From a virus, in IMG/VR virus record IMGVR_UViG_3300048589_000486, positions 1 to 47,090 of that record: a stretch of 47,090 nt of DNA; one strand, 5' to 3'. Shown one piece after another: positions 28,876 to 35,565 of this stretch. Every line of letters begins with the position of its first letter. Position 1 is the stretch's first letter. The position numbers and the translations under genes were made by a program. The notes beneath the pieces were generated by a model. That model made no database searches. It was not told where the DNA came from and was given only the letters and a program-made list of their open reading frames with translations.

Positions 28876-30042
28876 TCAGGTCGCGACGCGGGGCCCGCGC
28901 TCGCGGATCCACGTGAGGTAGTCGGCGGCGTGCTCGACGTCGTTGTAGAACGCCCGCACCAGGTTCGGGTCGTTGTCGGCGCGCGATGGGTCGATGATCG
29001 TGACGACGTTGCAGAACACGTTCTGGTCGGGCAGCCCCTCCTCGTGGGCGTAGCGGTCGTACGTCTTGTACGACGCGACCCGGTAGATGTGGCTGATGAG
29101 GCCGGTTGACGGGTCCTTCTCCAGCGCGATCCCGCTCACGTGGGTATGCCCGCACGTGAGGATGTGGTCGCGCCAGCCCATCTTCGCGGCCTTCATCGGG
29201 CCGTGCGCCGGGTTCCACATGCTGTGGCCGCGGAAGTCGTGGCGCGCGTTGATCCGCACCTCGCGCCCGTTCGGGAACATGAGGGCGACGCGCGCGCCGT
29301 AGTTGTCGAAGATGGTCTGGCCGTGATCGATGATCCAGCGGACCGGGTCTCCGGTCCCGGACCATGCGCCGTGGTTCCCGCCCAGGATCACGAGCCAGTC
29401 GATCTCGCGCAGGAACCACTCGACGAGCTGCCACGCCTCCGGGCCGGAGGTCGACTGCTGCTCCCACAGGCGCGCGAGGCGCCCCACCCAGTTGTTCGAG
29501 GTGTCGCCGCAGTTCATGGCGTACATGCCGCGCGTGCGCTTGACGACGTCGACGTCCTTTCGCAGCAGCGATATATCGCATCCGTCGTCGTCGATGTGCG
29601 GGTCGCCGAAGTGCGCGATGGCGATCGGCCCGTCGATCTTGACCGGGATCCGGATCAGCTTCCGCGCCTCCTTCGCCGCCTTGTGCTGGGCGAACTTGCG
29701 CTCCCGCTCGTCGAGCAGCTGCTCGACCGGGCGCAGCTCCTGCGGAAGCAGCGGCACCTCGACGCCGCGCGAGAGCGAGGCCGGCGGAAGCGGGCGCGGC
29801 GGCACGTACGGCGTCGGCGGAACGCGCGATGCCGCCGAATTGGCGTGCACGAGGTCCGCCGCGGAGTAGGCGCGCGCCTCGACTCTCGGGACCAGGCCGC
29901 GTGCGAGCGCGAGCTGCACGCGACTCACCAGCGTCTGCCGGTGGATCCCGCTCGCCGCCGAAGCCGCGACCGGTGAGCCGTGCTCGGTCAGCAGATCGAG
30001 GGCCTCCTGCACCACCTCATCGGACAGCCTGGGCGTCGGCAT
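28876..30042 (-). CDS. HTH plus metallophosphoesterase protein
   Basis: The 388-residue product has an N-terminal HTH (LSDEVVQEALDLLTEHGSPV, AASAASGIHRQTLVSRVQLA) and a C-terminal calcineurin-like phosphoesterase with all metal motifs: AHFGDPHID (about 145), NCGDTSNNW, ILGGNHGAWSG, NARHDFRGH and LTCGHTHVSG. The HTH probably targets the enzyme to DNA. Similar fusions occur in phage late regions; the substrate is unknown. It overlaps the upstream gene by TGATG. Confidence 0.85.
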   Translation of the reverse strand: MPTPRLSDEVVQEALDLLTEHGSPVAASAASGIHRQTLVSRVQLALARGLVPRVEARAYSAADLVHANSAASRVPPTPYVPPRPLPPASLSRGVEVPLLPQELRPVEQLLDERERKFAQHKAAKEARKLIRIPVKIDGPIAIAHFGDPHIDDDGCDISLLRKDVDVVKRTRGMYAMNCGDTSNNWVGRLARLWEQQSTSGPEAWQLVEWFLREIDWLVILGGNHGAWSGTGDPVRWIIDHGQTIFDNYGARVALMFPNGREVRINARHDFRGHSMWNPAHGPMKAAKMGWRDHILTCGHTHVSGIALEKDPSTGLISHIYRVASYKTYDRYAHEEGLPDQNVFCNVVTIIDPSRADNDPNLVRAFYNDVEHAADYLTWIRERGPRVAT

Positions 30043-30287
30043 CAGTTCATCCCCCGGATGTTGATCGCGGCCAGATCGGCGACGATCTCGCTGTCCTCGA
30101 CCAGCCGAGGATGCGCGATCGCGATCAGCGCCACGAGCGCGGAGAGCAGCGTGATGGCCTCCCCGCAGTTCATCAGGTCGCGCGGGATCGCGCTGCCCGG
30201 CTTGCGTTCTCGCTCCTCGATTTGCGAAATGATCGTGACCGACGACTGTAGGAACGTCTCCGCTTCCTCGGGCGTGATCGCGGTCAC
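30042..30287 (-). CDS. Hypothetical late protein
   Basis: The 81-residue product starts at GTG 30287 (overlap GTGA with the previous stop). It is helical (TPEEAETFLQSSVTIISQIE, then GEAITLLSALVALIAIAHPR) and ends DLAAINIRGMN. No family is recognised. It lies between the DUF6378 gene and the phosphoesterase. Confidence 0.58.
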   Translation of the reverse strand: MTAITPEEAETFLQSSVTIISQIEERERKPGSAIPRDLMNCGEAITLLSALVALIAIAHPRLVEDSEIVADLAAINIRGMN

Positions 30288-30637
30288 GGCACGATCATCC
30301 CGGCGCGGCGCATTGCCCGCTCGCGCCTCGCGCGTTCCTCGACCACGCGGTCGACCGTCGCGAAGTAGCCGGCGCCGTCGACGCGGTTGTCCCGCTTGGG
30401 CCGGTTGATCTCGCGCGAGACCTTGACGCAGACCATGATGAGACCGAACTCCTCCGGCGTGAGCGGGGAGCGGAGCTTGTGCGCGAGCATCGCCGAGATC
30501 ATCCCGGCGGTGCGCGTGAAGTCGTCCATCGGGTGCCCGTAGTCGTGCTCGCGGTCGCCGTAGACCAGGCGCGCGGCTTCCTCGAGGATCGACTCGTGGC
30601 CGGATGGTTGGATCTGGGCGGGAATCTCGGCGGTCAT
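30284..30637 (-). CDS. DUF6378-like phage protein
   Basis: The 117-residue product follows the DUF6378 pattern: SILEEAARLVYGDREHDYGH, PMDDFTRTAGMISAMLAHKL, LTPEEFGLIMVCVKVSREIN, and RPKRDNRVDGAGYFATVDRV. The helical, acidic/His-rich core resembles MazG-like all-alpha NTP hydrolases, but activity is not established. It overlaps the methyltransferase stop (ATGA). Confidence 0.8.
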   Translation of the reverse strand: MTAEIPAQIQPSGHESILEEAARLVYGDREHDYGHPMDDFTRTAGMISAMLAHKLRSPLTPEEFGLIMVCVKVSREINRPKRDNRVDGAGYFATVDRVVEERARRERAMRRAGMIVP

Positions 30638-31302
30638 CGGTCCCTCCGGAAGACGAACGACAGGATGTCCTCGCGCCCGATCCGCGTCTCGTCGTCGGTG
30701 ACCTCGACGAGCCGGAATCCGTGCGCGTCCATAAACGCGACGAAGCCGCGCTCCGTGAAATACCAGGCGTGCTCGTCGGGGCGGAAGTGCTTCGACCCGA
30801 GCGCGTGGGGCATGTCGCGGAAGATCGGCAGGGCAACGAAGGCGATGTCCCGGATGTTCGCGAGCAGCGGCGCCGGGTCGGCGATGTGCTCGAGCGAGTC
30901 CCAGAAGCAGGCCGCGCGCACCTCCTGCGCGTAGGGGTCGCACCACAGGTCGCGCCCGTTGAGCCAGGCGATGCCGGCTGGGTTCACGTCGTACCCCAGC
31001 GCCAGCGGGCGCGAGGCGACGAACTGGCCGCAGCCGATGCCCACGTCGACGAGCGGTCCGTCCCAGTGGCGCGCGACGAGCGCCAGGCGCGCAGCGTTCA
31101 GGCGACGCCCGATCTCCGTCTCGGCGTAGCCCTCGTACTTCGCGAAGTAGCTCTCGTCGTAGGGCTGCGCGCCCGCGAGCTGCAGGTAGCCGAAGCCGGG
31201 GTCGGCAACCCAGACGAGCGAGCGCGCCGCGAGCGCCCTACAGGCCGCGTTCCCACCGAAAAGCCGCCCACTGCTCGGTAAGGTGAGAATTGGTCTTCGC
31301 AC
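30634..31302 (-). CDS. SAM-dependent methyltransferase (class I)
   Basis: The recognisable domain starts with PYDESYFAKYEGYAETEIGR and has the SAM motif LVDVGIGCGQFVASRP, followed by YDVNPAGIAWL, ACFWDSLEHIADPAPLLANI and a C-terminal domain with RPDEHAWYFTERGFVAFMDA, typical of Methyltransf_23 small-molecule or sugar methylases. The start is uncertain: no ATG/GTG lies close, so GTG 31302 (222 residues) is given, overlapping the glycosyltransferase end by 65 bases; ATG 31359 is an alternative. It is the third gene of a glycan-type module. Confidence 0.78.
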   Translation of the reverse strand: MRRPILTLPSSGRLFGGNAACRALAARSLVWVADPGFGYLQLAGAQPYDESYFAKYEGYAETEIGRRLNAARLALVARHWDGPLVDVGIGCGQFVASRPLALGYDVNPAGIAWLNGRDLWCDPYAQEVRAACFWDSLEHIADPAPLLANIRDIAFVALPIFRDMPHALGSKHFRPDEHAWYFTERGFVAFMDAHGFRLVEVTDDETRIGREDILSFVFRRDR

Positions 31303-32110
31303 ACGCGTGCCGCATCTGATCGCACCGGCAGAAGTGGTCGGGCTCAGCGAATACGACATGGGACAGGTCCATCCGTGCGTCAGTGATGCGCTCGCGCGCG
31401 TTGTGGCCCCCGTGTCCGCCATGGATCACGAAGGCCGGTGTCCTGGCCGCGATTGCCGCCGGCACGATCCAGCCGACGCCGCCCACCACCACCGCGGCCG
31501 ACCGGACAAGGCCCAGCAGCTCGCGCACCGGCAGCTCGCCGGCGTGGAACCGCTCGTGCGCTGGCGGTGGCTCACCCACGAGCCACTCGGCACCGCCCGC
31601 GACGTCGGCGACGCTGACCACGTGGTAGTCCCGCATCAGTTCGGCGGCGACCTGGGCGACGTACGCCGGCAGCGGGTTACGCGCCGAGTTGTGCCACTCG
31701 GTGCGCTCGGTGACCGGTCGCACCAGGGCAACCGGCCGATCGCGCACGAACGGCGGGAACGCCGGCAGATCCCACCCCTCGGGCGCGACACGGAAGCACG
31801 ACTCCATCGCCTGCACGATCGACCCGTTGCGCAGACACGACGCCCCGTACGACACGCGGATCGTGCGGGCGAACCGCGCCGGCCGTGTCGACCAGCGCTC
31901 GGCGCCCTGCTTCGCCAGGTTCGCCGCCTGGGTGCGCAGGTTCGTGCCGGCGTACAGGAAGCGCACCGGCAGGTCGTCGAAGATCTCCGGCCACGGCGTC
32001 TCGATGTAGACGCTGTGACCGCTATCGCGCGCGAGCGCCTTGACGAACGCCCGCTCGTAGATGTTGTCGCCAAGGCCCTTCATGCCCTGGACGACGACCG
32101 CAGGCTTCAC
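31238..32110 (-). CDS. GT9/heptosyltransferase-like glycosyltransferase
   Basis: The 290-residue product starts at GTG 32110 (GTGA overlap): (M)KPAVVVQGMKGLGDNIYERA, the GT9-type glycine loop, then HSVYIETPWPEIFDDLP. The C-terminal half has LLGLVRSAAVVVGGVGWIVP and TPAFVIHGGHGGHN, equivalent to the GT-B donor site of ADP-heptose transferases, and a Cys/His tail (PDHFCRCDQMRHAC). It probably transfers a sugar to a surface glycan. Donor and acceptor are unknown. Confidence 0.7.
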   Translation of the reverse strand: MKPAVVVQGMKGLGDNIYERAFVKALARDSGHSVYIETPWPEIFDDLPVRFLYAGTNLRTQAANLAKQGAERWSTRPARFARTIRVSYGASCLRNGSIVQAMESCFRVAPEGWDLPAFPPFVRDRPVALVRPVTERTEWHNSARNPLPAYVAQVAAELMRDYHVVSVADVAGGAEWLVGEPPPAHERFHAGELPVRELLGLVRSAAVVVGGVGWIVPAAIAARTPAFVIHGGHGGHNARERITDARMDLSHVVFAEPDHFCRCDQMRHACAKTNSHLTEQWAAFRWERGL

Positions 32111-32751
32111 GCGCTGGCAGCGTAGAGAGCGCGATCGAGCGGCTCGCGCCGGAAACACCGCAGCGCCGTCTCCGTGGTCGCGTTGACCACGTCGATGCCT
32201 TCGGCCCTCAGGTCGCGCGCGAGGTCGCCGAACTGGCCGATCCAGTGCGAGAAGGGCAGATTGCGGTCAAGCTCCTTGTGGGCGTGCCGTCCGAACCAGT
32301 GCAGCGTCCCGCCGGTCGGCTGCATGTCGTAGCCGACCAGGATGATCCGGCGCGCGCCGAACAGGTACGCGAGGTTGATCGCCTGGTAACCGCTGTTGCC
32401 GCCACCGTGCACGGTGTTCGCCGTCTTCGTGAGCCCAGGGCGGCGCACGTGCCGGATGAGCTTCAGCCCGAAGCGCTTCGCCGCGGGCGCGTCCTGCGTC
32501 CAGAGCTCGCCGCCGAATCCGGAGAGCGCGATGTCGGCGAAGTGCGCGCCCCACCACCGCCCATCGCACGCGTAGAGCACGTCGGCGGCCTGGACACGCT
32601 TCCAGTTATCGTTCGCGACGATGACCTTGCATCGGTCATTCGCGCGCGCCACCGCGACGACGGCCGCTTGCTGCTCGCTGAAGCTCGGGCCGCTCGCGCA
32701 GCAGACGACGACCTCCCAGCCCGGGCGAACCAGGCCGGGAGGTGCGGACAT
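32107..32751 (-). CDS. DUF115/MptE-like glycan-associated protein
   Basis: The 214-residue product has VVVCCASGPSFSEQQAAVVA at the N-terminus, VLYACDGRWWGAHF, and the signature HGGGNSGYQAINLAYLFGAR followed by RIILVGYDMQ. This Rossmann-like fold occurs in DUF115 proteins, which include motility-accessory glycosylation factors and sialyltransferase-like enzymes, and in phage proteins of unknown role. Its coupling (GTGA) to a GT9-like gene supports a sugar-linked job. The exact reaction is not known. Confidence 0.68.
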   Translation of the reverse strand: MSAPPGLVRPGWEVVVCCASGPSFSEQQAAVVAVARANDRCKVIVANDNWKRVQAADVLYACDGRWWGAHFADIALSGFGGELWTQDAPAAKRFGLKLIRHVRRPGLTKTANTVHGGGNSGYQAINLAYLFGARRIILVGYDMQPTGGTLHWFGRHAHKELDRNLPFSHWIGQFGDLARDLRAEGIDVVNATTETALRCFRREPLDRALYAASA

Positions 32752-32763
32752 CGTGAAGCGGGA

Positions 32764-33303
32764 TCAGCGACGACGACGGCGCCCGCCGCTCGGCCACGGC
32801 CAGCCCGCGTTCGCGCGCTCTGGGATCGACAGCCGCCCCCACGCGACGACGTCCGCCGGCTTGCCACCATCGGCCCAGTCGCCGTAGGCGTTGCGCTTCG
32901 GGCAGCCGGCCTGCTCCCAGGCGGCCATGTTGATGCCGACGTCGCGCGCCCCGCCGATGTACCGGTAGATCGCGCCCAGCGGATTCCAGCCAAGGGTCCC
33001 GGGGCTCGTCATCGTCTCGTTCCACAGCTTGGCTGGATCGTCCGGGCCCATCACGTAGTTGTGGATCGTGCGGCCGTTGCCGTCACCGACGTCGTCCGCA
33101 TCGTCGCCGTCGTAGCTGAAGAAGCCGCCGCGCCCGAGGATCACGAGCGCCTGCACGTAGTCTCGGGTGCTCGCGCCGGCTTGCGCGCCCATGCGGTTGT
33201 GCATCCAGAAGTCCTTGGCGAAGTGCGTCCCGGCCTCGTTGAGGTACGGAGCGATCGCATCGCCGGCGAGGGCCGACGGGTTCGGGTCGTTTTCGAGTTG
33301 CAT
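32764..33303 (-). CDS. Unknown late protein
   Basis: The 179-residue product (MQLENDPNPSALAGDAIAPY...) includes FAKDFWMHNRMGAQAGASTR, LGRGGFFSYDGDDADDVGDG and a C-terminus NAGWPWPSGGRRRRR. No family is recognised. The acidic DGDDADDVGDGNG run could bind divalent metal. It starts 2 bases after the endolysin ORF stop and precedes the glycan module, so it may be linked to either. Confidence 0.65.
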   Translation of the reverse strand: MQLENDPNPSALAGDAIAPYLNEAGTHFAKDFWMHNRMGAQAGASTRDYVQALVILGRGGFFSYDGDDADDVGDGNGRTIHNYVMGPDDPAKLWNETMTSPGTLGWNPLGAIYRYIGGARDVGINMAAWEQAGCPKRNAYGDWADGGKPADVVAWGRLSIPERANAGWPWPSGGRRRRR

Positions 33304-33305
33304 GT

Positions 33306-33881
33306 TCAATTCTCCTGGCGCGTGAGCGCGTTGATTCCGCTCTGCTGATCGTTCGAGCGGCGGTTGTTCTGCTGGTAGGTCTGGCCCATCCAGAAGCCCA
33401 TGATCCCGCCCAACACGAGGCCGATGACGGTCCCGATCGTCTGGGCGATCACGTCGGACGACACCTTGCTCATGTGCTCGACCAGCTTGACCACGATGAT
33501 GTAGACCAGGGGCAGCACCATCATCGTTACCAGGAGCACCGGGTTCAGCACCAGCTTCCACCACTTATCGGCCGAAGCGATAAGCGTGGTATTCGCCTCG
33601 CGCGCCTCCTTGATGCCGGTGGGCCCGATCGCGAGCATCGATTCGAGGACCGGGTGCGAGATCACGGCAGCCGCGGCGGCGGCTCGCACGGCCGGATCGG
33701 CCTGCGCCATCTCGACCGCCTGCTGCGCGTTGACCGCGCCCGGGACCGCCTTGGTGAAGGTGTCGACCACGATCTGCGCGGCCTTCGTGTTGCGCTCGCC
33801 CTTCTCGCCCTTGCCGAACAGGCCCATGAGCGCTGGGATCATTTCGAGAATCGCGGGCAGGAACATCAGGACTGGTGCCAT
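33306..33881 (-). CDS. Internal in-frame start: holin-like membrane protein
   Basis: An ATG at 33881 with GAGGAGGAG 4 bases upstream starts (M)APVLMFLPAILEMIPALMG, giving a 191-residue product. It has an N-terminal hydrophobic segment, a helical central part and two C-terminal spans (VLLVTMMVLPLVYIIVV and TIGTVIGLVLGGIMGFW), followed by a polar tail. It is similar in style to phage holins of the large TM type. Separate translation is an inference from the ribosome site. Confidence 0.6.
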   Translation of the reverse strand: MAPVLMFLPAILEMIPALMGLFGKGEKGERNTKAAQIVVDTFTKAVPGAVNAQQAVEMAQADPAVRAAAAAAVISHPVLESMLAIGPTGIKEAREANTTLIASADKWWKLVLNPVLLVTMMVLPLVYIIVVKLVEHMSKVSSDVIAQTIGTVIGLVLGGIMGFWMGQTYQQNNRRSNDQQSGINALTRQEN

Positions 33882-34430
33882 CGTCTCCTCCTCAATCGGT
33901 TGGTACGGCACGCTGCGGTCCTCGATCGGAGCAGCGGGTTGCGTGTCGGACTCTCCCGCGGCGAGACGCCCGCCGTGGCGACGGTAGACGTCGAGCGCGC
34001 GGGCCATCGTGTAGCGCCCGGAGTTCTCGCTCGCCCCTGGCAGGCTCGTCCAGGTCGGGCGCAGCTTGGTGATCGCCGTCTCGATGCGCCCGGCCATCAC
34101 GTCGTCGAGCGCGCCGCGGTCGTGGATCAGGAGCACCGCCCCTGCGTCCTGCGAGCGTGGCGAGAAGTCGGGCAGCGCCCACGGGTAACGACGGCGCAGG
34201 TCCGCCCAGGTCGTCGGCAGGAACTGGTGGGCGCCCGATGCCCGCCCGCCGCGCGTGGTCGGCAGCTCGCCGAACGGGTGGGCCGCGAACGACGCGAAGT
34301 GCGCGCCCCCGTTGATGAGCGTGTAGGCGTCATCGGTCTGGTTGCTCTCGCCCTCGCGCAGCACGCGCAGGAACGCGCCGACGTTCGCGTGCGAGAGAGC
34401 TACCGCGAGGCGGGTGGCGTCCATGGTCAT
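33306..34430 (-). CDS. Endolysin (GH104, lambda R-like) fused to a membrane domain
   Basis: The 374-residue product has two parts. Residues about 15-165 align with lambda R transglycosylase: NVGAFLRVLREGES (catalytic Glu26), GGAHFASFAAHPF, ASGAHQFLPTTWADL, DFSPRSQDAGAVLLI, TWTSLPGASENSG. Residues 184-374 contain hydrophobic spans (about 185-203, 291-312, 330-350) with no stop in between. Lambda R has only the first part. Either a membrane-tethered lysin is made, or the second half is also translated alone from its own start at 33881. Confidence 0.88.
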   Translation of the reverse strand: MTMDATRLAVALSHANVGAFLRVLREGESNQTDDAYTLINGGAHFASFAAHPFGELPTTRGGRASGAHQFLPTTWADLRRRYPWALPDFSPRSQDAGAVLLIHDRGALDDVMAGRIETAITKLRPTWTSLPGASENSGRYTMARALDVYRRHGGRLAAGESDTQPAAPIEDRSVPYQPIEEETMAPVLMFLPAILEMIPALMGLFGKGEKGERNTKAAQIVVDTFTKAVPGAVNAQQAVEMAQADPAVRAAAAAAVISHPVLESMLAIGPTGIKEAREANTTLIASADKWWKLVLNPVLLVTMMVLPLVYIIVVKLVEHMSKVSSDVIAQTIGTVIGLVLGGIMGFWMGQTYQQNNRRSNDQQSGINALTRQEN

Positions 34431-34446
34431 CGGTCAGCTCGCGCGA

Positions 34447-34740
34447 TCACTTCGGGCCCACGCTGCCCCCGCGCAGGATGTACTGCTGAATGTCCCGCAT
34501 CGCGGTCTCGATGCGGGCGACCGAGTCGCGCACGAGGGCGTCCTGCGCGGCGTCGATGCGTTGCTGCACCTTCTGCGATTCCTCGACGACCGCGAGCCGC
34601 GTCTCGATCCGCTGCCCCCACAAGAACATCCCGAGCAGCATCGACACCGCGATCAAGATGTCCCCGGTGGAGACCTCGCGTTTGAGCTTCCAGGGGTCCG
34701 GCTTGCGCGCCCCCCAGCCATCGCCGTCTTGCATGGTCAC
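34447..34740 (-). CDS. Membrane protein of the lysis region (holin or anchor)
   Basis: The 97-residue product has a single span (STGDILIAVSMLLGMFLWG, about 24-42) followed by a coiled coil (ETRLAVVEESQKVQQRIDAA, LVRDSVARIETAMRDI). The topology and its place directly before the endolysin resemble class III holins or DUF2730-like phage membrane proteins. The role is a position-based guess. Confidence 0.6.
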   Translation of the reverse strand: MTMQDGDGWGARKPDPWKLKREVSTGDILIAVSMLLGMFLWGQRIETRLAVVEESQKVQQRIDAAQDALVRDSVARIETAMRDIQQYILRGGSVGPK

Positions 34741-34776
34741 GCCTCCAGGTGGTTGGACAGAGATACGCGCCGCCAG

Positions 34777-35562
34777 TCATGGCGACACTGTGTGCGGCCC
34801 GCCGGCCGGATCGCCGAGGTACGTCGGCGCAATCGTCACCGTTTCGTTCGCCGTGCACATATCCTCCGGGGTGGCCGACCCGTTCTGCGTGATCGTGATG
34901 CGCGGTCTGCCGAAACCGTCTGTGTCCTCGGTGAGGTCGAATCCCGCGCCCGTCTGCGACGCGTTCCAGGCAAAGTCGCCGATGTTGTATCCACCAACGT
35001 CTGGCGTTGTGAGGATTATCGAGCTCCCACCCCACAATCCGTCGCACGGATAGTTGAGCAGGATGAATTCCTCGTCGACGTATGCCTCGTCCTCGGTCGA
35101 ATAAAGCCACCCTGCCGGCACCTCACCGAACGGTCCAAGCACGACGGGATCGCCGAACGCCGACCCGTTGAGCGTCGCCGTGAGCGTGAGCGTGCATCCA
35201 CTCACCGCGCCCTCCGTGTCGTCGATTTCTACGATCGCGCCAACGCAATCCTCTCCCGCGGTGAGCGTGTAGCTCGGGTCTGCGCCCGGACACCCGGACC
35301 ACTGCGCCGCCCACTCCAGGCAGTCGCCGTCGCACAGCACCGAGTCGGACGCCGGCCACACGTAGTAGGTAAACAGGGCGCCCAACACGATCGGGTCCGG
35401 GATCGCCTGCACCTGCCACGACGACCACGACGCGACGCATGGCGGCCCGAACGTGCGCCTCCCGCGAGCGTCCGACTCGGACTCCCGCTGCATCCGCACA
35501 CCGAGCTTCACGTCGCGCGGCATCTCGTCCTGCGGGACGAGGTCGAGCTTGATGTGCCCCAC
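34777..35562 (-). CDS. Cys-rich virion-associated protein, unknown
   Basis: The 261-residue product begins MGHIKLDLVPQDEMPRDVKL, then becomes beta-rich with many Gly/Asp/Thr and about ten Cys (SVLCDGDCLEW, SGCPGADP, GEDCVGAIV, SGCTLTLTATLNG, LLNYPCDGLWGG, DMCTANETVTI). It lacks a signal peptide. Its place between tail-tip and lysis genes suggests a tail-tip or receptor-binding component. No family is recognised. Confidence 0.62.
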   Translation of the reverse strand: MGHIKLDLVPQDEMPRDVKLGVRMQRESESDARGRRTFGPPCVASWSSWQVQAIPDPIVLGALFTYYVWPASDSVLCDGDCLEWAAQWSGCPGADPSYTLTAGEDCVGAIVEIDDTEGAVSGCTLTLTATLNGSAFGDPVVLGPFGEVPAGWLYSTEDEAYVDEEFILLNYPCDGLWGGSSIILTTPDVGGYNIGDFAWNASQTGAGFDLTEDTDGFGRPRITITQNGSATPEDMCTANETVTIAPTYLGDPAGGPHTVSP

Positions 35563-35565
35563 GGC

